From JAJZNI01 sp035624785 (GTDB lineage Bacteria; Chloroflexota; Dormibacteria; Aeolococcales; Aeolococcaceae): a stretch of DNA of 64,000 nt. Where the stretch lies: assembly GCA_035624785.1 (NCBI GenBank), contig DASPQV010000016.1, forward strand, positions 1 to 64,000. Reading direction: 5' to 3'. Position numbers and translations under genes: made by a program. The notes beneath the pieces were generated by a model, which ran no database searches, was not told where the DNA came from, and was given only the letters and a program-made list of their open reading frames with translations. Positions 1 to 8,011 of this stretch are shown piece after piece (within the stretch, counting starts at the first letter, position 1; each line of letters starts with the position of its first letter).

Positions 1-173
1 GGTTGGGGTCCAGATCCGCCCGCAGCGGCACCGCACCCGCTTGCGGATGCTGCCCTCACCCGAGCCCCGTCGACCCACGCGGAAAGTCTACGGCTTAAGG
101 GGTACGTAGGGGTACGGTAGGGGTACAGACGGTCACGGGCAGGGCGTTACTGGGGGCTCTCTGAATTCAAAAT
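1..173. other. Gene-free left edge
   Basis: I see no convincing coding region between the window edge and the tRNA-Thr gene. The only structure is the run of three short direct repeats listed separately. The stretch lies downstream of the minus-strand tRNA, so it could be its trailer or the start of an unseen neighbour. Confidence 0.4.
98..126. repeat. Three direct repeats of AGGGGTAC
   Basis: The octamer AGGGGTAC occurs three times, starting at 98, 108 and 119. The copies are 10 and 11 bases apart, close to one helical turn. Such spacing would place three protein contacts on one face of the helix, but no regulated gene is visible beside it, so an operator function is only a guess. Slippage duplication is the plain alternative. 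Confidence 0.5.
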
Positions 174-248
174 TGGAGCCGACGGGGAGATTCGAACTCC
201 CAACCAACGGTTTACAAAACCGCTGCTCCACCGTTGAGCTACGTCGGC
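174..248 (-). tRNA. tRNA-Thr(TGT)
   Basis: On the minus strand the sequence folds as a full cloverleaf. A 7-bp acceptor stem (GCCGACG with CGTCGGC) encloses a D arm, an anticodon stem GCGGT/ACCGT around the loop TTTGTAA (anticodon TGT), and a T arm with TTCGAAT. The 3' CCA appears to be encoded at 174-176. In many Gram-positive bacteria a threonine tRNA lies near the yacP-secE region, and yacP is indeed the next gene upstream here. Confidence 0.95.
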
Positions 249-409
249 CGGCGTCCGGCCCGGCGGGGTCCGGCGATTGCCTAGCGTAGAGCAGGACCTA
301 GAGAAGCCGGGAGTGAGGCGCACCGGGAAGCGTCGCCGGCGGAACGAGGCGACCCGCAGCCCGCCTGGCCTTCTCCCCCTCACCACCCGCGCACCCAGGG
401 GGGTGGCCG

Positions 410-955
410 TCAGCCCTCCTCGCCAGCCTCGCCGCGCCGGATCTGGTCGAGGCGACGGCGGACGTCGGGCGGGATCCGGTTCTCGATCCGGACGTCGCCG
501 AGCCGGTGCTCCGCCCGCCTCCTGATCTCGCCGCCACGCTCCCTGTCGGCACGCTCCACCTCGATTCGCAGGGCACGCGAGGAGATGGTGGGAACCCCCA
601 TGCCCGCCACCAGGTCGCTCTGGAGGCGGTCGTCGGTGGCGAGCACCATCTCCAGCACCCTGCCCCTCCGGGAGGCCTCGTACATCAGCCGCTCGATGAC
701 GTGGTCGGCGGACTCGCGGACGTTGCCGTAGCGGACCTCGATGCCCTCGATGATCTCCCGATCGGGGCTGGCCCGGGCCCGGGCCCGGGCGTCGAAGACC
801 ACCATCACCTGGTTGCCACTGGTGGCCCGGTACTCCGCCAGCCGGGCTATGAGGCGCCGCCGCGCCTCCTCGAGGTTTTCGCTGCGCAGCACCGCGGCCA
901 GCTCCGGCCAGGCGTGGATGACGTTGTAGCCATCGACCACGATGGTCTGGCTCAT
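410..955 (-). CDS. YacP-type NYN-domain endoribonuclease
   Basis: This 181-residue protein matches the YacP/Rae1 family of NYN (PIN-like) nucleases. Characterised members are ribosome-associated endoribonucleases. The N-terminus carries the hallmark VVDGYNVIHA, whose Asp begins the acidic metal site, and a second acidic motif, LATDDRLQSD, lies near residue 107. The C-terminal 40 residues are Arg-rich, fitting contact with RNA. The start codon overlaps the stop of rlmB as ATGA, so translation is probably coupled. The rlmB-yacP order is a widely conserved pair. The substrate in this organism cannot be read from sequence. Confidence 0.9.
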   Translation of the reverse strand: MSQTIVVDGYNVIHAWPELAAVLRSENLEEARRRLIARLAEYRATSGNQVMVVFDARARARASPDREIIEGIEVRYGNVRESADHVIERLMYEASRRGRVLEMVLATDDRLQSDLVAGMGVPTISSRALRIEVERADRERGGEIRRRAEHRLGDVRIENRIPPDVRRRLDQIRRGEAGEEG

Positions 956-1686
956 CGGGCGGCGAAGCCTCGCTGGCGAAAGACCTCGTAGAGGATCGCG
1001 GCGCCAGCGGCGGCGGCGTTGAGCGAGGCGATCCTGCCCGCCATGGGCAGCCGCACCAGGTGGTCGCAGCTCCGGCGGATCAGGGGGCGGAGGCCCTCAC
1101 CTTCGCTGCCGATGACGATGGCGGTGGGCTCCCGATAGTCGACCAGGTCGTACCGCCCCTCCGCCTCTGCGGCCAGGCCCACCCTCCAGATCCCGACCTG
1201 GCCGATGCGGTCCAATGCCTGGGCCAGGTTGGGCACCACCACCACCGGGAGGTGCTCGCTCGCTCCGGCGGACGCCTTGACCGCGGCCGGGGTCACCCCT
1301 GCGGCGCGGTGGCGGGGCAGGATCACGGCGTCCGCCCCGACCGCCTCGGCGCTGCGCAGCAGGGCGCCCAGGTTCTGGGGGTCCTGGATGCCGTCGAGCG
1401 CGAGCAGCAGCGCCGGGGGGCGGCAGGCGGCCAGGACGCGGTCGAGGCGCGGAGCCGGCCGGGAATGGAAGTACCCGGCGACGCCCTGGTGGTGCTCGGT
1501 GTGGGCAATGTCATCCAGGCGGCCGCGCGGGGCCGTCTCGACGCTGATACCGCGCGCCTCCGCGATCCCAAGGATCTCGCGTAGCCGGGGATCGCCGGCC
1601 AGCCCGTCGGCCACCACCAGCTTGCGCACCCCGCGCCCCGAGCGAAGCGCCTCGAGCACCGGGTTGCGGCCGTACAGGATGTCCAC
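952..1686 (-). CDS. rlmB: 23S rRNA 2'-O-methyltransferase, RlmB/TrmH type
   Basis: The protein is a SpoU-family SAM-dependent RNA 2'-O-ribose methyltransferase of 244 residues, the usual length. Residues 3-75 form the L30e-like substrate-binding domain, starting with YGRNPVLEAL. The SPOUT knot domain follows with motif 1 at LDGIQDPQNLGALLRSAEA, motif 2 in IVIGSEGEGL and motif 3 in LPMAGRIASLNAAAAGAA. RlmB methylates G2251 of 23S rRNA in E. coli; the exact target here is inferred. It starts with GTG, lies 25 bases after cysS and overlaps yacP, forming cysS-rlmB-yacP. Confidence 0.92.
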   Translation of the reverse strand: MDILYGRNPVLEALRSGRGVRKLVVADGLAGDPRLREILGIAEARGISVETAPRGRLDDIAHTEHHQGVAGYFHSRPAPRLDRVLAACRPPALLLALDGIQDPQNLGALLRSAEAVGADAVILPRHRAAGVTPAAVKASAGASEHLPVVVVPNLAQALDRIGQVGIWRVGLAAEAEGRYDLVDYREPTAIVIGSEGEGLRPLIRRSCDHLVRLPMAGRIASLNAAAAGAAILYEVFRQRGFAAR

Positions 1687-1711
1687 TGGTGAAGCACCGC
1701 GGAGGCGCCGC

Positions 1712-3121
1712 TCAGGCGCGCTTCCAGCGCTGTCCCTGGGGCGTGTCCTCGACGATGATGCCGCGCGCCGCGAGCCCGTTGCGCAGTCGGTCGGCCTCCG
1801 CCCAGTCCCGTCGCCGCCGGGCCGCGGCGCGGCGGTCGTAGAGGTCCTGGTCCTCGGGGCTCAGCGACGCACCGCGCTCACGGTCCAGGAGCGGCAGGAC
1901 ACCGAGGACGTCGTCCGCCTCGTCGACCAGGCCAACGAGGCGCTCCCGCACCGCCGCCGACGGGGTGCCGGCGTCGAGCAGCCGGTTGAGGTCGCGGATG
2001 CCCGCGAAGAGGTGACCCGCCGCTTCGGGCACGTTGAGGTCATCATCCATGGCGGCGGCGAAGGCGGCGGCAGCGGCCTCCGCCCGCTCCCGGATCGCCT
2101 CCCCGCCGGAGCCCCCACCAAGGCTCCGCACCCGGTCCCGGAACTCGGCCAGCCTCTGGACGGCCTCCTGGGCCGCCTGCAGAGGCTCCTCGTCCCAATC
2201 CAGCTTGCGCCGGTAGTGGGCCCCGGTGATCAGCAGCCAGCGGATCGTCGACGGCCGGTACCCGGCCCCGACCAGGTCGGGCAGGGTCAGGAAATTGCCC
2301 AGGCGCTTGGCCATCTTCTCGCGGCCCATGGTCAGGTGCTCGCCGTGGCACCAGATGCGGACGAACTGCCTGCCCGTCGCCGCCTCGGACTGGGCGATCT
2401 CGTTCTCATGGTGGGGAAAGATGTTGTCGACGCCGCCGCAGTGGAGGTCGAAGCTCTCGCCGAGCAGCTTCATGCTCATCGCCGAGCACTCGATGTGCCA
2501 GCCGGGGCGGCCGCGGCCGATCCGGGTGTCCCAGCCGATGTCGTCGGGTCCCACCGCCTTCCAGAGGGCGAAGTCGCGGGCGTCCTCCTTGGCATAGTCG
2601 TCGGCGTCGACCCGGCCGCTCATCCCCGCCACCAGGCCTTCGGAGCGGATCCCCGAGAGGGCTCCGTAGCGGGGGAAGGCGGCGATCCGGAAATAGATGC
2701 TGCCGTCACTCCGGTAGGTGACCCCACCCCCTTCCAGGCGCTCCACCAGGCTCACCATCTCCTCGATGTACTCGGTCGCCCGAGGGTAGTGGTGGGCGGG
2801 CCGGATGCCCAGGGTGTCGCGGTCCTCGAAGAAGCCGGCAATCCAGGGGGCGGTCTCCTGATCCAGATCGTGACCGTGGGCGCCGGCGTTGCGAATCAGG
2901 CGGTCGTCGACGTCGGTCAGGTTCATGACATGGGTGACCCGATCGACCCGGCGCTCCAGCCAGCGGCGAAGGACGTCCTCGAAGAGGAAGGTCCTGAAGT
3001 TGCCGATGTGGGCCCGGTTCCACACCGTGGGACCGCAGGTGTAGAGCCGGACGTGGCCCGGCTCCAGCGGTTGCACCGGCTGCAGCTGCCTGGTCAGGGT
3101 GTCGTGGAGCCGGAGGGTCAT
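1712..3121 (-). CDS. cysS: Cysteinyl-tRNA synthetase
   Basis: This class I aminoacyl-tRNA synthetase of 469 residues charges tRNA-Cys. The zinc-site Cys29 sits in YTCGPTVWN, the HIGH signature appears as HIGN at 38-41, and the KMSKS loop appears as KMAKR near residue 270. A second zinc-ligand region reads WHIECSAMS, followed by the family motif DLHCGGVDNIFPHHENE. The C-terminal anticodon-binding helices are complete. A TATCCT box lies nine bases before the ATG, so the leader is at most a few bases. Cytosolic and almost certainly essential. Confidence 0.97.
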   Translation of the reverse strand: MTLRLHDTLTRQLQPVQPLEPGHVRLYTCGPTVWNRAHIGNFRTFLFEDVLRRWLERRVDRVTHVMNLTDVDDRLIRNAGAHGHDLDQETAPWIAGFFEDRDTLGIRPAHHYPRATEYIEEMVSLVERLEGGGVTYRSDGSIYFRIAAFPRYGALSGIRSEGLVAGMSGRVDADDYAKEDARDFALWKAVGPDDIGWDTRIGRGRPGWHIECSAMSMKLLGESFDLHCGGVDNIFPHHENEIAQSEAATGRQFVRIWCHGEHLTMGREKMAKRLGNFLTLPDLVGAGYRPSTIRWLLITGAHYRRKLDWDEEPLQAAQEAVQRLAEFRDRVRSLGGGSGGEAIRERAEAAAAAFAAAMDDDLNVPEAAGHLFAGIRDLNRLLDAGTPSAAVRERLVGLVDEADDVLGVLPLLDRERGASLSPEDQDLYDRRAAARRRRDWAEADRLRNGLAARGIIVEDTPQGQRWKRA

Positions 3122-3244
3122 GGGCGCTCAAGGATATGAGGTGGCCCTGGCGGTGCGCAGCACGTCCGCCGCGTCAGCCAGGAGGTCCCCAGGCGGCGGG
3201 CCACGTCGGGTTGACGGTCCCAGCCCGTGCTCCCCGGCAGGTGG

Positions 3245-3250
3245 TACGTT
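3245..3250 (+). promoter_or_regulatory. -10 box of a leaderless promoter (thioesterase gene)
   Basis: TACGTT is followed by exactly six bases and then the in-frame GTG at 3257. That places the expected transcription start on the start codon. No good -35 hexamer is visible at 17 bp. The spacing repeats at many genes in this window. Confidence 0.45.
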
Positions 3251-3256
3251 CGGCAG

Positions 3257-4024
3257 GTGAGCGCCGCCGAGCCCGGAGGGGTCCTCCGTTCCACCGACCG
3301 GGCCCCGATCCCGGGTTCCCGGGTCTTCCGGGTCACCCGGCCCGTCCGGCTGGCGGACGCGGACGCAAGCGGCCGGCTCCGCCTCGACGCCCTGGCTCGC
3401 CACCTCCAGGACGTCGCCACCGACGATTACAACGCCGCTGGGCTGGGAGACGACCCGGTGGTCTGGGTGGTCCGCCGGGCCGCGTTCCGCTCCACCCGGT
3501 GGCCGCGTTACCTGGAGCGGATCACCTACGCCACCTTCTGCGGCGGCACCGGCCCGCAGTGGGCGGAGCGGCGCACCTCCGGGCAGGGCGACGGCGGCGG
3601 CCTCCTTGAAGCCTCGGTGCTCTGGGTCTCGACCGATCCGCTGGCCGGGCGGCCGGCGAACCTGCCCTCCCAGTTCCGGCGGATCTGGGGCGTCGAAGGC
3701 CAGCTCCAGCCGATCTCGGCCCGCCTCCTCCACCGAGCGCCGGAGGCACAGCAGGGAAGGCCCTGGATGCTCCGCGCCGCCGACCTAGACGTGCTCGGCC
3801 ACGTCAACAACGCGCGCCACTGGGAGGCGGTGGAGGACGAGCTGTCTCGGCGTCTGCCGGGGCACATCCCGGTCACCGCGGAGTGCGAATACCGCCTCCC
3901 CATCGACCCGGACGACCGGGTGTTGGTGGCGTCCCAGGCCGCCGGTCCGACCCTCTGGACCTGGCTGGTCAGCGACCGCGGCCTCCACGCCTCCGCGGTG
4001 GTCGGCACCGAGCCCGCCGATTAG
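3257..4024 (+). CDS. Acyl-ACP thioesterase-like double-hotdog protein
   Basis: The 255-residue product has two hotdog domains like FatA/FatB-type acyl-ACP thioesterases. The N-terminal half contains FRVTRPVRLADADASGRLRL, and the C-terminal half carries LRAADLDVLGHVNNARHWEA, the DxDxxGHVNNxxY-type helix typical of hotdog thioesterases. The expected role is release of fatty acids from acyl-ACP, but substrate chain length cannot be read. I chose the GTG at 3257 over an upstream start because a -10-like box sits six bases before it. It faces ispF with a double hairpin between them and is the only plus-strand gene in the first 17 kb. Confidence 0.75.
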   Translation: MSAAEPGGVLRSTDRAPIPGSRVFRVTRPVRLADADASGRLRLDALARHLQDVATDDYNAAGLGDDPVVWVVRRAAFRSTRWPRYLERITYATFCGGTGPQWAERRTSGQGDGGGLLEASVLWVSTDPLAGRPANLPSQFRRIWGVEGQLQPISARLLHRAPEAQQGRPWMLRAADLDVLGHVNNARHWEAVEDELSRRLPGHIPVTAECEYRLPIDPDDRVLVASQAAGPTLWTWLVSDRGLHASAVVGTEPAD

Positions 4025-4044
4025 ACGCCGGAGCCCGTGGGTGG

Positions 4045-4095
4045 CCCCGCCGGCTGCAGGCGGGGACCCGTCCCCGGCCCGGGATCGGGCCGGGG
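4045..4095. terminator. Tandem hairpins between convergent genes
   Basis: Two perfect inverted repeats lie in the 78-bp gap between convergent genes. The first has a 7-bp stem (4045-4051 with 4059-4065, loop of 7). The second has a 10-bp stem (4072-4081 with 4086-4095, loop GGAT). Neither has a T-tract, so intrinsic termination would depend on stem strength alone. The position suits a bidirectional terminator. Confidence 0.6.
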
Positions 4096-4102
4096 CGGCG
4101 CC

Positions 4103-4606
4103 TCATTCCAGGGGTGCGCCTGGACCCGGCTCCCGCTCCACCAGGGCAACCGCCGACGCCCAGATTCCCTCTCCCCGGCCCGCCGCGCCGAACCCGTCTC
4201 CACTGGTGGCGGTGACGCTCACCGCGTCAGCGGCAGCCCCCAGAGCCGCGGACATCACCCGGCCCATCTCCGAGAGATAGGGGGCGAGCCGCGGGGCGGC
4301 GCAGACCAGGGCCACCTGCGCGCTCACCACCCGCGCGCCGAGCTCGCCAAGGCGAGCCGCCACCAGGCGCAGGAACTCGGCACCCGAGACGTCGCGCCAG
4401 CGCTCGTCGCCGGAAGGGAAGTGGTCACCCATGGTTCCCAGGCCGGCAGCGCCAAGGCAGGCATCGGCAAGCGCGTGAGCGGCGGCGTCGCCATCGGAAT
4501 GGCCGGCGAGGCCGCGGTCCGAGGGAACGGCGACGCAGCCCAGCATCAGCGGCCGCCCAGCGACCAGCCGGTGGGTGTCCAGCGCGTGGCCGACACGCAG
4601 GCTCAC
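4103..4606 (-). CDS. ispF: 2-C-methyl-D-erythritol 2,4-cyclodiphosphate synthase
   Basis: IspF makes the cyclodiphosphate of the MEP isoprenoid pathway. The 167-residue protein has the zinc ligands in GHALDTHR (Asp10, His12) and the GHSDGD motif holding the third His. The C-terminal loop reads GAAGRGEGI, close to the family GRGEGI. The usual TTEKLGF stretch is altered to TSGDGFG, a modest departure near the nucleotide site. The GTG start overlaps the ispD stop as GTGA, so the two MEP enzymes are translationally coupled, as in many genomes. Confidence 0.94.
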   Translation of the reverse strand: MSLRVGHALDTHRLVAGRPLMLGCVAVPSDRGLAGHSDGDAAAHALADACLGAAGLGTMGDHFPSGDERWRDVSGAEFLRLVAARLGELGARVVSAQVALVCAAPRLAPYLSEMGRVMSAALGAAADAVSVTATSGDGFGAAGRGEGIWASAVALVEREPGPGAPLE

Positions 4607-5274
4607 AGCTCGCCCATCCGGCGCAGCTGATCCTGGAACCAGGCGAAGTCCTCGAGACGGGTCACCTTGAGGTTGGCGGGTTCCCCGGCAACCACCGCCA
4701 CCGGCTCGCCGAGCCGCTCGACGAGCACGCAGTCGTCGGAAACGTCCTCGTCCGCATCCAGCTGGTGGGCGCGGCGGAGCAGGGCGGTGGCGAAGGCCTG
4801 AGGGGTCTGGACGGCCACCAGCCCGGAGCGCGGCAGCGTCTCCACCACCATACCGGCCTCCACCCGCTTGATGGTGTCGACGCAGGGAACGGCGGCGGTG
4901 GCGGCGCCGTGGAGGCGAGCCGCCTCGATGACTGATCGGAACAGCCTGGGCGACGCCAGCGGACGCGCCGCGTCGTGAACGACCACGAGCTCAGAGTCTC
5001 CGACCAAGGCGAGCCCCGCCGCCACCGAGTCCCGGCGCCTCGGCCCGCCGGCGATGCAGCGGAGACCGACGATGCCCAGCTCGTCGGCGATCCGGCGGAC
5101 CTCCGGGTGCCGGTCGTCCGGGCAGACGACCACCACGCTGCCGATCGAAGGGACCGCGGCCACCCGGCGGAGGCCGTGGGCGATCAGCGGCCTTCCCCCC
5201 ACGGCGACCCAGAGCTTGTCGACCCCGGCCCTCTCGCCGCGGCCCGCCGCCGGCAGGATCAGGGCGACGCTCAG
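4603..5274 (-). CDS. ispD: 2-C-methyl-D-erythritol 4-phosphate cytidylyltransferase, probable CTG start
   Basis: IspD transfers CMP to methylerythritol phosphate in the MEP pathway. The first conventional start (GTG at 5202) would cut off the nucleotide-binding loop. Reading further upstream in frame gives LSVALILPAAGRGERAG followed by VDKLWVAVGGRP, the family AAGxGxRxG...K signature. The only plausible start covering this is a CTG at 5272-5274, which overlaps the stop of the preceding gene as CTGA. That gives 223 residues, the normal IspD length. Further motifs are VVVHDAARPL, VPCVDTIK and AVQTPQAF. The enzyme call is strong; the exact start codon is inferred. Confidence 0.9.
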   Translation of the reverse strand: MSVALILPAAGRGERAGVDKLWVAVGGRPLIAHGLRRVAAVPSIGSVVVVCPDDRHPEVRRIADELGIVGLRCIAGGPRRRDSVAAGLALVGDSELVVVHDAARPLASPRLFRSVIEAARLHGAATAAVPCVDTIKRVEAGMVVETLPRSGLVAVQTPQAFATALLRRAHQLDADEDVSDDCVLVERLGEPVAVVAGEPANLKVTRLEDFAWFQDQLRRMGEL

Positions 5275-6434
5275 CCGCCGCCTGCCCGGGTGGGGCGCGG
5301 CATCGTCCGAAGCCGCCCTTCGGCAGGTCGCCGGCCGTCGGTGCCCGCGGTGGCGAAGATCATCCGGCCGGCAGGGGTCTGGAGCACCGAGGTGACCGTC
5401 ACCTGCAGCTGCCGGTCGAGGTGGTCCCGGCCTCCCTCGACCACCACCATGGTGCCGTCGTCCAGGTATCCGACCCCCTGGTGCGGCTCCTTGCCCTCCT
5501 TGACGATGGTGATCGCCAGGCTCTCCCCGGAGCTGACCACGGGCTTGAGCGCATTGGCCAGCTCATTGAGGTTGAGCACCCGGATCCCCTGCACCGACGC
5601 CAGCCGGTTGAGGTTGAAGTCGTTGGTCATCAGCGCCGCGCCCCGAGCGCGGGCGACCTTGACCAGCCGGGCGTCGACCTCCGGCGTGCCCGGGAAGTCG
5701 AGGTCGATCACCTCGCAGACGACACTCTGCTGGTGCTTCAACTCCTCGGCGGCGGCCAGCCCCCGGCGTCCCCGCGATCGGCGCAGTGGGTCGCCGGAAT
5801 CGGCAACCCGCTGCAGCTCTTCGAGGACGAAGCCTGGGATGAGGACCCGGCCCTGGATGAAGCCGGTGGCGGCCACGTCCGTGATCCTGGCGTCGATGAG
5901 CACGGAGGTGTCGAGGACTATCGGGGTGCCGTCCTGGGCAGCCGGGTCATCAACCGGACCCGGATCTCCGGCTCGGCGGCGGAACGCATCGGCGAAGGCA
6001 TCGCGCCGTCGGGTGCCCGTCCTCACCCCCGCGTAGACGAGGGTGCAGGCCAGGGCCAGGGAGATGACCAGACCGATTCCGTACGGCAGGGGGCTGAGCA
6101 GGATCGCCACCAGGGCGCTGATCAGGAGCCCGACGATCAGCCCCACCAGGGCGCCGATCAACTCCGCGGCCGGGGCGGTGTCGAGGATGTGCTCCATCCA
6201 CAGGAAGGGATCCACGGTGAGGAGTGGCGCGGCCAGCGCCAGGGCGGCGGATCCGGCGACGCCGGTGCCCAGGAAGACCGCCACGCTGGCGCTTTCGGTG
6301 GCTTCGAGCGGTCCGCCCGACTGCCGGACGATGAACGAGCCGTAGATGAGCCCGGCCACCATGCCGATGAGCGCACCCACCAGGCGAGCCAGGATCCGCG
6401 CTCGGCGCACCCGCGGCGAATGGGGAACAACCAT
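5271..6434 (-). CDS. Membrane PIN-TRAM protein, YacL type
   Basis: This 387-residue protein has four hydrophobic segments in residues 15-140, then a PIN nuclease domain starting at PIVLDTSVLIDARI near residue 170, with the second acidic motif in LMTNDFNLNRLA. A TRAM RNA-binding domain follows (about 310-370). The architecture is that of B. subtilis YacL, a membrane-anchored predicted RNase of unknown target. The usual neighbours radA, ispD and ispF are present. I placed the start at ATG 6434 because the codons before it read as low-quality sequence overlapping radA; TTCAAT lies seven bases upstream of this ATG. Confidence 0.88.
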   Translation of the reverse strand: MVVPHSPRVRRARILARLVGALIGMVAGLIYGSFIVRQSGGPLEATESASVAVFLGTGVAGSAALALAAPLLTVDPFLWMEHILDTAPAAELIGALVGLIVGLLISALVAILLSPLPYGIGLVISLALACTLVYAGVRTGTRRRDAFADAFRRRAGDPGPVDDPAAQDGTPIVLDTSVLIDARITDVAATGFIQGRVLIPGFVLEELQRVADSGDPLRRSRGRRGLAAAEELKHQQSVVCEVIDLDFPGTPEVDARLVKVARARGAALMTNDFNLNRLASVQGIRVLNLNELANALKPVVSSGESLAITIVKEGKEPHQGVGYLDDGTMVVVEGGRDHLDRQLQVTVTSVLQTPAGRMIFATAGTDGRRPAEGRLRTMPRPTRAGGG

Positions 6435-6487
6435 CGGCTGGATTGAAGCACAGGGCGGACACGTCGACCGCTGAGGCGGTCCGCTCG

Positions 6488-7918
6488 TCACGCGACGGTT
6501 GCAACGCCCTCTGAGATCACGAGCGGGCCGTCGCCCTCGCCGGCCGGCGCCACCCGACCCCGGCCATGGCGCGCTGCCGGGCCGAGGAGGCACAGGGTCT
6601 CGCGAAGGTCGCGCACCGGCCTGCAGTCCATGCCGGCGGGCACGTGCTCCTCCTGGCCGGCCGGGATGACGGCACGGCGCACCCCGATCGCCGCGGCCTC
6701 GGCAAGCCGGGCCTCGAGGCGGCGAACCCGGCGCACCTCGCCGCTCAGACCCAGCTCGCCAACCACCGCCGTCGAGGGATCCCAGCCGGAGCCGCTCTCC
6801 GCCCCGCAGATGGCGACAGCCGCGGCCAGGTCGGTACCCGGCTCGGCCAGGCGAACGCCCCCGACACAGTTCACGTAGACGTCGCGTTGGCCCAGCGGCA
6901 ACCCGGCACGACGCTGGAGGACGGCCACCAGGAGATAGAGCCGGTTGGGATCCAGGCCCCAGGCGGTGCGGCGAACCAGGGGTCCTCCGGCCGGCACGGT
7001 CAGCGCCTGGACCTCGACGACCAGGGCCCGCGATCCCTCGGAGGTCACGGTGAGGACGTTGCCGGGAACCGCCAGGCTCCGCTCGTCGACGAAGGCACGC
7101 CCCGCGGCTCCCACCTCGGCCATGCCCAGCTCGGTGAGCCGGAACAGCCCCAGCTCGGATGCGGCGCCGAAGCGATTCTTGAGCCCGCGCAGCAGCCGGT
7201 TCTCGCCATGGCGGTCACCTTCGAGGTAGAGAACCACGTCGACCATGTGCTCGAGCGTCCGCGGCCCGGCGATCGCCCCCTCCTTGGTCACATGGCCGAT
7301 GAGGATGACGGCGACATCGCTCTGCTTGGCGCAGGCCATGAGCCGGGTCACCGCGGCGCGCACCTGAGACGGGCTCCCGGGAGGCCCGGGCACCTCGGGG
7401 TCGTGGAGGGTCTGAACCGAGTCGACCACCGCGAAAGAGGGCCGGGCGGCCTCGATGACCGCCACACAACCCGCCACCGAGGTCTCGGTGACCACGGCCA
7501 CCCGATCGTCCAGGCAGCCGAGCCGCTCCGCCCGGAGCGCCAGCTGGGCGGGTGACTCCTCGCCCGCACAGTAGAGCGCGGGGGCTCCTCCCACCCCGAT
7601 GCCATGGGCGAGCTGGAGGGCGAGGGTGGACTTCCCGATCCCCGGATCACCGCCGAGGAGCACCAGGGAGCCCGCCACCAACCCACCGCCGAGCACCCGG
7701 TCGACCTCCCCCATGCCGGTGTGCAGCCGCGGGATGCGCCGGCTCTGGACTGCCCCGAGAAGGACCGCCCGGGGCAAGCGCGAGGGCCGGGATCCACGCG
7801 TCCCGGGGAGCGCCTCCTCAGCGAGGCTGTTCCACTCCGAGCAGCCCGGGCAGCGCCCCTCCCACTTGGGCCCCGTCCAGCCGCACCGGCTGCAGACGAA
7901 GGCGCGAGTCGAGGTCAT
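6488..7918 (-). CDS. radA: DNA repair protein RadA/Sms
   Basis: RadA is a RecA-like ATPase and helicase that extends recombination intermediates by branch migration. The 476-residue protein begins with the C4 zinc finger CSRCGWTGPKWEGRCPGC, has the Walker A motif GGDPGIGKST and Walker B region FAVVDSVQTL, and carries the RadA-specific KNRFG. The Lon-protease-like C-terminal domain runs from about residue 290 (DVYVNCVGGVRL). Length and motifs are standard. A TATAGT box lies eight bases upstream of the ATG, so the mRNA is almost leaderless. Confidence 0.96.
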   Translation of the reverse strand: MTSTRAFVCSRCGWTGPKWEGRCPGCSEWNSLAEEALPGTRGSRPSRLPRAVLLGAVQSRRIPRLHTGMGEVDRVLGGGLVAGSLVLLGGDPGIGKSTLALQLAHGIGVGGAPALYCAGEESPAQLALRAERLGCLDDRVAVVTETSVAGCVAVIEAARPSFAVVDSVQTLHDPEVPGPPGSPSQVRAAVTRLMACAKQSDVAVILIGHVTKEGAIAGPRTLEHMVDVVLYLEGDRHGENRLLRGLKNRFGAASELGLFRLTELGMAEVGAAGRAFVDERSLAVPGNVLTVTSEGSRALVVEVQALTVPAGGPLVRRTAWGLDPNRLYLLVAVLQRRAGLPLGQRDVYVNCVGGVRLAEPGTDLAAAVAICGAESGSGWDPSTAVVGELGLSGEVRRVRRLEARLAEAAAIGVRRAVIPAGQEEHVPAGMDCRPVRDLRETLCLLGPAARHGRGRVAPAGEGDGPLVISEGVATVA

Positions 7919-7926
7919 CGGCTCCG

Positions 7927-7932
7927 ACTATA
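7927..7932 (-). promoter_or_regulatory. -10 box before radA
   Basis: On the minus strand TATAGT lies eight bases before the radA ATG. It is the best match to TATAAT among the near-leaderless boxes here and implies a leader of only about two bases. Confidence 0.45.
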
Positions 7933-8011
7933 GCGAACGGATGTGCGGAGGGGCAAGCCCGCTGCCCAGCCACCACCGATGGCCGGCCGACCGCCCCGCT
8001 GCGCGGACGGA

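Noticed and set aside
1205..3139. Long plus-strand open frame of over 600 codons opposite rlmB and cysS
   Set aside because: It is antisense to two clear enzymes, rich in Arg, Ala and Pro, and shows no family pattern. High GC content leaves such frames open by chance.
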